This document shows, in pieces, positions 8,416-16,093 of a DNA stretch of 40,911 nucleotides (positions within the stretch are counted from its first letter, which is position 1; every line of letters starts with the position of its first letter). Under the pieces are notes generated by a model that had not been told where the DNA came from, did no database searches, and saw only the letters and a program-made list of their open reading frames with translations. Where the stretch lies: NCBI GenBank assembly GCA_009377375.1, contig WHUE01000032.1, forward strand, positions 1-40,911, given 5' to 3'. The stretch comes from Alphaproteobacteria bacterium (lineage in GTDB: Bacteria > Pseudomonadota > Alphaproteobacteria > MPNO01 > UBA2964). Position numbers and translations under genes: made by a program.

Positions 8416-8916
8416 ATGCAGGGAGTCGCCATCGCCATGTGGGTCGGCGCGCTGGCGCTGATGGCGACGGCCTGGCGCCGGCGCGACGGCTCGACGAGGC
8501 GCGGGCTGGCGCAGACCGGCGACTACCTGATCCTGATGCTGCCGCGCATGGTGGTGGCGCTGATGCTGGCCAGCTTCGCTGCCGAGCTGATTCCCGGCGA
8601 CATGGTCTCGCGCTGGCTGGGCGCGGAATCGGGCTTCACCGGCATCCTGATCGCGTCGGTCTGCGGCATCTTCGTGCCGGCGGGCGGTGTGATCGCGTTT
8701 CCGCTGGCCCTGGCGATGCTGAAGGTCGGCGTCGGCGTGCCGCAGCTCATCGCCTTCCTGACGTCGTGGGAGGTCTTCGCCGTCCACCGGGTGCTGGCCT
8801 TCGAGCTGCCCATGCTGGGCGCGAATTTCGTCGCCATCCGCATCACCGCGTCCTTCCTGATGCCGCCGCTGGCGGGGCTTGCCGCCGCAGGGCTGATGAC
8901 GGTGCTGCCGGGTTAA
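8416..8916 (+). CDS. Half-size permease, second subunit (ArsP/UPF0718-like)
   Basis: This 166-residue membrane protein has four likely helices and the motif GFTGILIASVCGIFVPAGGVIAFP. It parallels the GILVATFAGALTPGGPLTAFP segment of the preceding gene, so the two are related halves. The DYLILMLPRMVVALMLASF helix also parallels FAIFILPRMTAALLIAAFL upstream. The second half ends with a short hydrophobic tail. Co-expression is near certain from the four-base spacing. A two-gene permease of this kind differs from the single-chain form that I know. Confidence 0.65.
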   Translation: MQGVAIAMWVGALALMATAWRRRDGSTRRGLAQTGDYLILMLPRMVVALMLASFAAELIPGDMVSRWLGAESGFTGILIASVCGIFVPAGGVIAFPLALAMLKVGVGVPQLIAFLTSWEVFAVHRVLAFELPMLGANFVAIRITASFLMPPLAGLAAAGLMTVLPG

Positions 8917-8987
8917 GCTACCCGCCGCTCGATTGAGCAGCATAATGCACAATTCTTGGGCGTATGGTCGGACGATCCCGGCGCCCG

Positions 8988-9008
8988 AAACGGCTGAAAC
9001 GCCGGTTT
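8988..9008 (+). other. Bulged hairpin after the permease genes
   Basis: AAACGGC and GCCGGTTT can pair around TGAAAC with one bulged base. It lies 72 bases after the permease stop and 27 bases before the sigma-54 promoter. It could be a weak terminator, or part of an upstream activator region; neither can be decided here. Confidence 0.3.
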
Positions 9009-9034
9009 GCCTGCATTCCCCGCCGAATCGTCGG

Positions 9035-9051
9035 TTGGCACGCTTTTTGCA
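9035..9051 (+). promoter_or_regulatory. Exact sigma-54 promoter
   Basis: TTGGCACG at 9035-9042, four bases, then TTGCA at 9047-9051 matches the sigma-54 consensus (TGGCACG-N4-TTGCW) at every conserved base, with GG and GC exactly one helical turn apart. Transcription should start near 9062 and need an AAA+ activator (NtrC-like). The sequence downstream has no clear ORF, but a hairpin RNA and a terminator. Confidence 0.8.
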
Positions 9052-9061
9052 ATGCATAAAG

Positions 9062-9147
9062 CGGTCTTATCGACCTGTTCCGTCCGGGCACCTCCTCCCC
9101 GCCCGGCAAACAACACTTCCCCCGGCCCAGTGCCGGGGGATTTTTTT
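9062..9147 (+). ncRNA. Probable small RNA of the CCUCCUCCC-loop ('cuckoo'/CcsR) type
   Basis: The predicted transcript of about 86 bases folds into two hairpins. The first has stem CCGGGC (9084-9089) with GCCCGG (9101-9106) and displays ACCTCCTCCCC in its 11-base loop. The second is the terminator at 9119-9147. A hairpin presenting CCUCCUCCC followed by a terminator is the hallmark of the alphaproteobacterial CcsR/cuckoo RNAs, Hfq-linked, stress-induced RNAs whose loop can mimic an anti-Shine-Dalgarno sequence. In Rhodobacter they occur as tandem copies behind a DUF1127 gene; here a single copy is seen with its own sigma-54 promoter. Family assignment is from memory of the motif, without a covariance search. 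Confidence 0.7.
9119..9147 (+). terminator. Intrinsic terminator of the small RNA
   Basis: CCCCCGGC and GCCGGGGG form a perfect 8-base-pair stem around CCAGT, followed by A and seven T residues. It is among the strongest terminators in the window and separates the small RNA from the MFS gene 51 bases downstream. Confidence 0.9.
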
Positions 9148-9198
9148 CCCGGATTCGCGATATAGTCCCGCTTTGCCGCGTATTCAGGGTATTTCGAC

Positions 9199-10416
9199 GT
9201 GACCTCCACCACCGCATCCGTTGTCAGGGACGGTAAGGTGCTCGGCCTGATCGGCGCCGGGCACATGATGAGCCATTTCTACATCATCGCCCTGCCCCCG
9301 CTGTTCCCGCTGCTCAAGATCCAGTACGGGCTGAGCTATACCGAGCTGGGGCTGATCCTGACCGCCTTTCGCGGCGCGGCGGCGCTGGCGCAGCTCCCGG
9401 TCGGGTTCCTCGTGGACCGCGCCGGCGCGCGCGCCATCCTGGTCGTCGGGCTGATGATGGAGGCCGTCGGGATCGGCGGCATGGCCTTCGCCTCCGACCT
9501 GTACGTGCTGCTCGGTCTCGCCGTCGTCGCGGGGCTGGGGCACAGCGTGTTTCACCCCGCCGATTATGCCATCATGGTCTCGTCGGTCGACCCGAACCGC
9601 ATGGGGCGGGCCTTCGGCGTGCACATCTTTTCCGGCGAGCTGGGCTCGGCCGCGGCGCCGGTCTGCCTCGTCGCGCTCGCCAGCCTGTGGGGCTGGCAGG
9701 TGGCGTTGCTGACAGCGGCGGCCGTGGGCATCGTCGTGGCCCTGCTGATGCTGTCGCAGATCCATATCCTCAACGACCACGTCGCCGCGCGGAAGAAGGA
9801 AACGGCCCGTACCGGCGGGACCGGAAAAGGGCCCGGCAGCCTGAAGGCCCTGCTGTCCGCGCCGGTCCTCATCCTGTTCGCGTTCTTCCTCACCACCACG
9901 GTCGTCACCAGCGGGCTCGCCTCGTTCACCGTGGTGCTGCTCGACAAGGTCCACGGCGCGCCGCTGGCCGCGGCGAACACGGCGCTGACCGCCTATCTGG
10001 TCGCGGCCGCGCTCGGCGTGCTGGTCGGCGGCTGGGTATCGGACCGCACGAAGCGCCACGACCTGACCGCGGCGCTGGCCTTCTTCGCCACGGCCGCACT
10101 GCTGATCGGAGTGGGGGAGCTCGCCCTGCCGATGGTGCTGGTGTTCTGCGCGATGGGGGCGATCGGCATATTGCAGGGGCTGGTGAAGCCGGCCCGCGAC
10201 ATGATGGTCAACCAGATCACGCCGGAGGGCACCTCCGGCAGCGTCTTCGCCTTCATGTCCACCGGCCGGCTGCTCGGCGGGACCGCGACGCCGCTGCTGA
10301 TCGGCTGGATGATCGATTCCGGGATGGAATCCGGCGTGTTCTGGATGCTCGCCGGGATCATGCTGCTGGCCGTGGCCACGCTCTACATGCCGCGCGGCCG
10401 CGCACGCACCGAATAG
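9199..10416 (+). CDS. MFS transporter (fosmidomycin-resistance-like)
   Basis: The 405-residue protein has about twelve predicted membrane helices in two six-helix halves, with a charged central loop near residues 196-215 (AARKKETARTGG). The start resembles Fsr-type exporters: GAGHMMSHFYIIALPPLFPL and the cytoplasmic loop GFLVDRAGARAILVVG, an MFS A-motif variant. Motif VGGWVSDRTKRHD repeats the A-motif in the second half. It probably exports a small organic molecule by proton antiport. A GTG start at 9199 is used; no better start exists. The gene lies alone and converges on mntP. Confidence 0.85.
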   Translation: MTSTTASVVRDGKVLGLIGAGHMMSHFYIIALPPLFPLLKIQYGLSYTELGLILTAFRGAAALAQLPVGFLVDRAGARAILVVGLMMEAVGIGGMAFASDLYVLLGLAVVAGLGHSVFHPADYAIMVSSVDPNRMGRAFGVHIFSGELGSAAAPVCLVALASLWGWQVALLTAAAVGIVVALLMLSQIHILNDHVAARKKETARTGGTGKGPGSLKALLSAPVLILFAFFLTTTVVTSGLASFTVVLLDKVHGAPLAAANTALTAYLVAAALGVLVGGWVSDRTKRHDLTAALAFFATAALLIGVGELALPMVLVFCAMGAIGILQGLVKPARDMMVNQITPEGTSGSVFAFMSTGRLLGGTATPLLIGWMIDSGMESGVFWMLAGIMLLAVATLYMPRGRARTE

Positions 10417-10424
10417 AACGCGGT

Positions 10425-10985
10425 TCAGACGCCCAGGCTGTGGGTCACGGCGATGTTGACCCCGACGGCGATGAGCACCAGCCCGCCGGCGATCTCCGCC
10501 CGCTGCCCCGCAGCCGCGCCGAGGCGCCGGCCCAGGAACGAGCCCGCCAGGGTCATCGCGAAGGTCACCGCGGCGAGGGTAACGGCGGAGACGAGGTAAC
10601 TGCCGCCGGCCAATGCCAGCGAGGCGCCGACCGCGCAGGCATCGATGCTTGTGGCCAGCGCCGTCGCCGCCAACCGAAACGGCCGCGGCCGCGAGACCTC
10701 GCCTCGCGGGGCGGCGCGGACTCCCTCCCGTATCATGCGCCCGCCGATCGCCGTCAGCAGCGCCAGCGCGACCCAGTGGTCCAGCGCCCGGAAGATCCCG
10801 CTGGCCACTTCTCCCAGGCCCCATCCGGCGCTCAGCGCCGCAGTTTCGAAGACCGCGAAGACCAGGCCGGTGCGCGCGGCGCGCAGCAGACGCGCGCGCC
10901 CTGCACCCGCGTCGCGCCCGAGCGAGGCGGCGAACGAATCGGCGGACAGGGAAAGGCTGAGGGCGAAGGCGTTGACGACGCTCAT
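10425..10985 (-). CDS. mntP: Manganese efflux pump MntP
   Basis: The 186-residue inner-membrane protein has six helices and the conserved acidic motifs of MntP. The first helix begins NAFALSLSLSADSFAASLGR and the fourth has LATSIDACAVGASLA, each with a conserved Asp in the Mn2+ path. MntP exports excess Mn2+. The start at 10985 is the family start; a longer frame runs into the leader. The 5-prime leader carries a yybP-ykoY riboswitch, so expression should rise when Mn2+ is high. The stop lies eight bases from that of the convergent MFS gene. Confidence 0.92.
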   Translation of the reverse strand: MSVVNAFALSLSLSADSFAASLGRDAGAGRARLLRAARTGLVFAVFETAALSAGWGLGEVASGIFRALDHWVALALLTAIGGRMIREGVRAAPRGEVSRPRPFRLAATALATSIDACAVGASLALAGGSYLVSAVTLAAVTFAMTLAGSFLGRRLGAAAGQRAEIAGGLVLIAVGVNIAVTHSLGV

Positions 10986-11054
10986 CGGACCGGTCTCCAC
11001 GGCCAGGCGATACGGGCAACGCGCCGCTGCCCCCGGCCATCGGGGCGGGCGCGT

Positions 11055-11193
11055 CGCCGGTCTCGCCAAGCCGCCGGGACGATTTATCGTCCCGGACCGG
11101 CCGCCCGCACCACGGCCCGCCACAGCGGCGCCGAGTATGTTGACACGGGCACCCGCGCCGCTTTGGCTGGCGCAGGCAGGCTACTCCCCAGCA
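11055..11193 (-). promoter_or_regulatory. yybP-ykoY manganese riboswitch of mntP
   Basis: Read on the minus strand, the leader has the conserved L1/P1 segment GGGGAGTAGCC (11179-11189), then GTCAACATACT (11134-11144), then TTGGCGAGACC at the 3-prime end. P1 can form from TGCTGG and CCGGCG. A perfect stem GGGACGAT/ATCGTCCC lies in between. These blocks, in this order, are those of the yybP-ykoY aptamer, which binds Mn2+. About 70 bases separate it from the mntP start, so control of ribosome access or transcription is possible. Confidence 0.88.
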
Positions 11194-11230
11194 GGGGATG
11201 GGCGGCTGCGTGCCGCCCGTCAACGTTATT

Positions 11231-11259
11231 TAACTAGGCACCGGAGGAAGCCGGGTCAA
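11231..11259 (-). promoter_or_regulatory. Putative mntP promoter
   Basis: On the minus strand TTGACC is followed after 17 bases by TAGTTA, about 37 bases before the aptamer. The -35 box overlaps a 7-base-pair hairpin (GCCGGGT-ATTG-ACCCGGC, 11250-11267) lying after the cobT stop, which could weakly end cobT transcription. Assignment is tentative. Confidence 0.4.
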
Positions 11260-11279
11260 TACCCGGCCGGATACCGTCG

Positions 11280-13139
11280 CTACGCGGCACGGCCGCGCCG
11301 GCGCCCCCGGCGGCCGCCCGTGCCCGGTTCGGCGTCCTCGTTGAACAGCTCGGCCAGCTTTTCCATCATCGTGCCGCCAAGCTGCTCCGCGTCCATCAGG
11401 GTGACGGCGCGGCGGTAATAGCGCGTCACGTCATGGCCGATGCCGATCGCGACGATTTCCACCGGCGAACGCGTCTCGATCCACTCGATCACCGCGCGCA
11501 GGTGGTTCTCCAGGTAATTGCCCGGGTTGACCGAAAGCGTCGAATCGTCCACCGGGGCGCCGTCGGAGATCACCATCATGATGCGGCGTTCCTCGGACCG
11601 CGCGACCAGCCGGTTATGCGCCCACAGCAGCGCCTCGCCGTCGATGTTTTCCTTCAGCAGCCCTTCGCGCAGCATCAGCCCGAGCGACTTGCGCGCGCGG
11701 CGATAGGGCACGTCGGCCGATTTGTAGATGATGTGGCGCAGATCGTTCAGCCGCCCCGGCGCCGGGCTCTTGCCCTCCGCCAGCCACTTCTCGCGCGACT
11801 GGCCGCCCTTCCACGCGCGGGTGGTGAAGCCGAGGATTTCCACCTTCACGCCGCAGCGTTCCAGCGTGCGCGCCAGGATGTCGGCGCTCATCGCCGCCAC
11901 CGCGATGGGGCGGCCGCGCATCGAGCCGGAATTGTCGATCAGCAGCGTCACCACCGTGTCGCGGAATTCGGTCTCGTGCTCCATCTTGTAGGAGAGCGCG
12001 TGGGTCGGGTTGACCACGACCCGCGCCAGCCGCGCCGCGTCGAGCAGCCCTTCCTCCAGATCGAATTCCCACGAGCGCGACTGCTTGGCCATCAACTGGC
12101 GCTGAAGCCGGTTCGCCAGCCGCCCGATAATGCCCTGCAAATTGGCGAGCTGCTGGTCGAGATGCATGCGCAGCCGGGTCATCTCCTCCGGCTCGCACAG
12201 ATCCACCGCGTCGACGATCTCGTCGTATTCGACGGTATAGGCGCGGTAGCGGACGCTGACCCCGCCGCCGTCGCCCCGGCGCTGGCGGCGGCGCTCCGAA
12301 TCCGGGACGTCGTCGTCGGCCGACCCGGCCATCGCCTCTTCCTCGGAATCCTCCGGCCCCTCCTCGTCGTCCTCGCCATCCTCCAGCTCTTCCTCGCTCG
12401 ACGGCGCCTCGGCGGTCTCGGAGGAATCGCTGTCCTGGTCCTGGTCCTGCTCGTCGCTTTCCTCGGGCGTCTCCTCGCTGATCTGCTCCTCGCCCTCCTC
12501 GGAATCGTCCTCGAGGTCGAGCAGGTTCAGATGGACGAGCAGCCGGTCCAGCGCCTTGGCATAGCCTTCCTGGTCGTCGAGGTTCTTCGACAGCTCGCTG
12601 AAATCGGCGCCGATGCGGGATTCCAGAAAGTTGCGCCAGTAGCCGAGCGCGTGTTCCGCCGAGTCGGGCAGCTTCTCGTCCATGAGCTGCTCGCGGGTCA
12701 GCAGCCCGACGACCTCGGCCAGCGAAACCTCCTCGCGCTCGTTCACCCGGGCGTAGCCGGCCCGACGGCAGCGTTCGGTCAGGGCCGCCTGGAGGTTGGC
12801 GCCGACTCCCTTCATCTCCTGCGAACCAAGCGCCTCGATGCGCACCTGTTCCAGCACGTCGAACACGGCGCGGGCTTCCGGCGCGGCGGGCGCGCGCTGG
12901 CGGTGCACCGCCTCGTCGTGATGGCGCAGCCGCAGGGCCATGGCGTCGGCCTCGCCGCGCAGATGGGCGACATCGGCGTCGGTCATCTCGCGCGGCGGCG
13001 TCGGCAGACGGGCCTGGACGCCGGTCAGCCGCGCTTCGGATCCGAAGGTAAGCTGCAGGTCGTCCCGCTCGGCAATAGCCCGCATCGCCGCAGCCGTTGC
13101 GCGGCGGAAGGCTTCTACCGGGCTCTCTTCCGATGCCAT
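11280..13139 (-). CDS. cobT: Aerobic cobaltochelatase subunit CobT
   Basis: The 619-residue protein has the CobT layout: an N-terminal helical domain, a very acidic linker (about residues 209-280, mainly Glu and Asp) and a C-terminal von Willebrand A domain with the MIDAS motif DNSGS at 402-406. CobT and the AAA+ subunit CobS form a ring complex that drives cobalt insertion by CobN into hydrogenobyrinic acid a,c-diamide, in the late-cobalt (aerobic) B12 route. cobS lies 18 bases upstream in the same orientation. CobN is not in the window. The acidic linker length is normal for the family. Confidence 0.95.
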   Translation of the reverse strand: MASEESPVEAFRRATAAAMRAIAERDDLQLTFGSEARLTGVQARLPTPPREMTDADVAHLRGEADAMALRLRHHDEAVHRQRAPAAPEARAVFDVLEQVRIEALGSQEMKGVGANLQAALTERCRRAGYARVNEREEVSLAEVVGLLTREQLMDEKLPDSAEHALGYWRNFLESRIGADFSELSKNLDDQEGYAKALDRLLVHLNLLDLEDDSEEGEEQISEETPEESDEQDQDQDSDSSETAEAPSSEEELEDGEDDEEGPEDSEEEAMAGSADDDVPDSERRRQRRGDGGGVSVRYRAYTVEYDEIVDAVDLCEPEEMTRLRMHLDQQLANLQGIIGRLANRLQRQLMAKQSRSWEFDLEEGLLDAARLARVVVNPTHALSYKMEHETEFRDTVVTLLIDNSGSMRGRPIAVAAMSADILARTLERCGVKVEILGFTTRAWKGGQSREKWLAEGKSPAPGRLNDLRHIIYKSADVPYRRARKSLGLMLREGLLKENIDGEALLWAHNRLVARSEERRIMMVISDGAPVDDSTLSVNPGNYLENHLRAVIEWIETRSPVEIVAIGIGHDVTRYYRRAVTLMDAEQLGGTMMEKLAELFNEDAEPGTGGRRGRRRGRAA

Positions 13140-13157
13140 CGATACGCGGTCCTGCGG

Positions 13158-14180
13158 TCAGTTCGCCTCGGCGGTGGCGGCGTGGAACTCCGGCAGCTCG
13201 ACGCCGAAGCAGCGCTGGTAGTACTCGGCGACCGCGCCGCGCTCCAGCTCGTCGCACTTGTTGAGGAAGGTCATCCGGTACGCCGTGCCGAGATCGCCGA
13301 AGATCTGCGCGTTCTCCGCCCAGGTGATCACCGTGCGCGGCGACATGACGGTGGAGATATCGCCGGCCACGAAGCCCGCGCGGGTCAGGTCGGCGACGCG
13401 CACCATGGCGGAGACGGTCTTCCGGCCGGCGGCATCGCCATAGGCCGGCACCTTGGAGAGGACGATCTCGACCTCCTTGTCGTGCGGCAGGTAGTTCAGC
13501 GTCGCGACCAGGTTCCAGCGGTCCATCTGCGCCTGGTTGATCTGCTGCGTGCCGTGATACAGCCCGGTGGTGTCGCCCAGCCCGACCGTGTTGGCGGTCG
13601 CGAACAGACGGAACGCCTTGTGCGTCCGGATCACGCGGTTCTGGTCCAGCAGCGTCATCTTGGCGTCCGCCTCGAGGATGCGCTGGATGACGAACATCAC
13701 GTCGGGGCGGCCGGCGTCGTACTCGTCGAATACCAGCGCGACCGGGTGCTGGATCGCCCAGGGCAGGATGCCCTCGCGGAACTCCGTCACCTGCTGGCCC
13801 TCGCGCAGCACGATCGCGTCCTTGCCGATCAGGTCGATGCGGCTGATATGCGAATCCAGGTTGACGCGGATGCAGGGCCAGTTGAGCCGCGCGGCCACCT
13901 GCTCGATATGGGTGGACTTGCCGGTGCCGTGATAGCCCTGGATCATCAGCCGGCGGTTATGCGCGAAGGCCACGAGGATCGCCATCGTGGTGTCGTGGTC
14001 GAAGCAGTAGGTCTCGTCCAGATCCGGCACGTATTCGGTGCGCTTGCTGAATCCGGGGACCACCATCTCGCTGTCGAGCCCGAACGCCTGGCGCACCGAT
14101 ACCTCGATGTCGGGCATGTCCAGATCCAGCCCGTTCCCGCTCGTCACGCTCGAGCCGTTCGATCCTTTTGCAGAAGCCAT
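13158..14180 (-). CDS. cobS: Aerobic cobaltochelatase subunit CobS
   Basis: The 340-residue AAA+ ATPase has Walker [10 protein letters not shown] at residues 82-90 and Walker [10 protein letters not shown] near 147-154. The family-specific ends are [21 protein letters not shown] and the C-terminal [13 protein letters not shown]. It powers metal insertion with CobT. The start at 14180 (MASAKGS) fits the family; the frame extends 51 codons upstream into the leader. It is the first gene of the cobS-cobT pair, preceded by a plausible promoter at 14305-14333 and a leader of about 118 bases. No cobalamin riboswitch box was seen in that leader. Confidence 0.95.
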   Translation of the reverse strand: MASAKGSNGSSVTSGNGLDLDMPDIEVSVRQAFGLDSEMVVPGFSKRTEYVPDLDETYCFDHDTTMAILVAFAHNRRLMIQGYHGTGKSTHIEQVAARLNWPCIRVNLDSHISRIDLIGKDAIVLREGQQVTEFREGILPWAIQHPVALVFDEYDAGRPDVMFVIQRILEADAKMTLLDQNRVIRTHKAFRLFATANTVGLGDTTGLYHGTQQINQAQMDRWNLVATLNYLPHDKEVEIVLSKVPAYGDAAGRKTVSAMVRVADLTRAGFVAGDISTVMSPRTVITWAENAQIFGDLGTAYRMTFLNKCDELERGAVAEYYQRCFGVELPEFHAATAEAN

Positions 14181-14304
14181 CGTGCCAAAAACTCCGAAGT
14201 CAGAGGCCCCGTGCTCCCGGCGCTTTCCCCACGGCGCCGTAGCTGCGCGAACGCGGGACGAATGGCCGGAAAAAGCGGGACGAGATGTCCTTAATCGTGG
14301 CTGG

Positions 14305-14333
14305 AGTATAGTGGCCGCAACCGGCCGATACAA
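14305..14333 (-). promoter_or_regulatory. Putative cobST promoter
   Basis: On the minus strand TTGTAT is followed after exactly 17 bases by TATACT, with a predicted start near 14298. The intervening GC-rich segment includes GGCCGGTTGCGGCC. No other good -10 box exists in the gap upstream of cobS. Confidence 0.55.
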
Positions 14334-14406
14334 GGCACCGCCCTTGAGTTTTCACGCCCGCAACAGGCCAGATTTCCGCCGATTTCCCGTGCCCGGAGCG
14401 GCCGGA

Positions 14407-15147
14407 TCAGGCGAAAATCCGCACGATCAGGCGGATTTCCATCGCCGCCAGCAGCAGGATGACGAAGCCGTTGAACAGGCGCTGGCTGATGCGCCGGGAA
14501 ATGGCGATGGCGATCGGCAGCACGACCGCCACGGGAATGCAGGCGAGCAGGCCGAGCTGGATGCGTTCCCATGTCATCAGGCCGAGCGCGCCGAGCGATG
14601 CGAACTGCGCCACCATGAAGACCTGGAAGATCAGGTTCGCGCACAGGATATAGGCGCCCTTCGTCAGCCGCAGCGCATGCATGTAGCTGGCGATGAGCGG
14701 CCCGGAGATGCCGGTGGCGCCCTGCACCATGCCGGCGGCAAGCACCGCCACCGGCCCGCCGCGCTTCGCCCGCCGCAGGCGTTCCCACGGATCGATGCGG
14801 AGCGCGACCGTGGCCAGATAGGTCCCCACCCACAGCGCCATGGCGACGGTCAGCCAGCGTTCGTCCACCGCCGACAGCACCCAGGACCCTGCCGCCACCC
14901 CGACCAGCGCGGCCAGCATCATCGCGCCCAGCGACGGCAGCGCGGGCAGCTCGCGGCGGTGCGTCCAGACCAGCCAGGACTGCACGAAGAAACCGGGAAT
15001 CACCATGACCGCCACCGAGGTCTCCACCCCGATGAACCCGGCCATGACGGGGATGGCGACCAGCGGCAGCCCGATCCCCGACACGCCCTTCACCAGCGCG
15101 CCGAGGGCGAGGCCGAGCACGATGATGGCGATCGATTCGAGAGGCAT
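14407..15147 (-). CDS. TauE/SafE family sulfite/organic anion permease
   Basis: The 246-residue protein has seven or eight hydrophobic helices and the family's two related repeats. The first begins LGLALGALVKGVSGIGLPLV and the second has AGMVQGATGISGPLIASYM. Family members move sulfoacetate, sulfite, taurine-derived or other small anions, or are only known as 'UPF0721' proteins. The flanking gene is a divergent N-formylglutamate amidohydrolase-like enzyme with 114 bases between starts, which gives no clear substrate hint. Confidence 0.85.
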   Translation of the reverse strand: MPLESIAIIVLGLALGALVKGVSGIGLPLVAIPVMAGFIGVETSVAVMVIPGFFVQSWLVWTHRRELPALPSLGAMMLAALVGVAAGSWVLSAVDERWLTVAMALWVGTYLATVALRIDPWERLRRAKRGGPVAVLAAGMVQGATGISGPLIASYMHALRLTKGAYILCANLIFQVFMVAQFASLGALGLMTWERIQLGLLACIPVAVVLPIAIAISRRISQRLFNGFVILLLAAMEIRLIVRIFA

Positions 15148-15261
15148 GGAACGGGCGGTCGTGGCGAGGCGCGCGGGACGCGCACCATGCCAGAGAGCGG
15201 CGGCCGCGTCATCCGCCGGGGCGCTATGTCGCGGCCCGGCGCTGCGCTAAGATGCGGCGTC

Positions 15262-16071
15262 ATGACCGAGCCCTTTCTGTTCCATCGCGGTGAGACCCCG
15301 CTGCTGGTCAGCCTGCCCCACGACTCGCCCCACATCCCCGGGCCGCTGGCGGCGCGCATGACCCCCGCGGCGCTGCAAGTGGCGGACACCGACTGGCACG
15401 TGGCGAAGCTCTATGACTTCGCCGCCGGGCTCGGCGCCTCGGTTCTGTGCGCCACCCATTCGCGCTACGTGGTCGACCTCAACCGCGACCCGGCGGGCGG
15501 CGTGCTGTATCCCGGCGCCGACAACACGGAGATCGTGCCGATCACGACATTCGAGCACGAGCCCATCTACCGCCCGGGCGAGGAACCGGACGCCGACGAG
15601 ATCGCCGAACGGGTAGCAACCTGCTGGGCGCCCTACCACACGCGACTGGCAGAGGCGCTGGCCGAGCTGCGCACGCGGTTCGGCACGGCGGTCCTGTTCG
15701 ACGGCCATACCATCAAGTCCGAGGTGCCGCGGTTCTTCGAGGGGCGCGTCGCCGACCTCAACATCGGCACGGCGGAGGGCGCAGCGGCGGAGGACGGGCT
15801 GCGCCGCATCGTTCACCGGCTGCTCGACGCCTCGCCATACGACACGGTGCTCGACGACCGTTTCACCGGCGGCTACATCACGCGCCATTACGGCAGGCCG
15901 GCCGAGGGCGTGAACGCCGTGCAGCTCGAGCTGACCTGGCGCTGCTATATGGACGAGGCGCCGCCCTTCACCTACCTGCCCGACCGCGCCGCGGGGCTCA
16001 AGGCCGTGCTGCGGCCGATGCTGGAAGCGATGCGCGACTGGGCGATGGGCCGCTCCAGCGCGGCCGGCTGA
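15262..16071 (+). CDS. N-formylglutamate amidohydrolase family protein
   Basis: The 269-residue protein shows the family's motifs: LLVSLPHDSPHIPG, the segment DTDWHVAKLYDFAAGLG, HSRYVVDLNRDP, and LFDGHTIKSEVPRFFEG. His and Asp in these motifs are likely zinc ligands. True HutG enzymes hydrolyse N-formylglutamate in histidine breakdown. No hut genes flank this copy, so another formyl- or acylamino acid is possible. The catalytic motifs look complete. It ends 22 bases from the convergent outer-membrane protein gene. Confidence 0.85.
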   Translation: MTEPFLFHRGETPLLVSLPHDSPHIPGPLAARMTPAALQVADTDWHVAKLYDFAAGLGASVLCATHSRYVVDLNRDPAGGVLYPGADNTEIVPITTFEHEPIYRPGEEPDADEIAERVATCWAPYHTRLAEALAELRTRFGTAVLFDGHTIKSEVPRFFEGRVADLNIGTAEGAAAEDGLRRIVHRLLDASPYDTVLDDRFTGGYITRHYGRPAEGVNAVQLELTWRCYMDEAPPFTYLPDRAAGLKAVLRPMLEAMRDWAMGRSSAAG

Positions 16072-16093
16072 CGGCGCAGCCGCAGCGCTCGAC

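Noticed and set aside
11433..14294. A 953-codon open frame antisense to cobT and cobS, and similar long antisense frames at 9184-11223 and 35125-37224
   Set aside because: They are mirror products of high-GC codon use opposite well-identified genes, have no family features and no ribosome sites.
14181..14406. Cobalamin riboswitch upstream of cobS
   Set aside because: No B12-box-like segment (GCCACTG and relatives) is visible; a simple promoter explains the leader.
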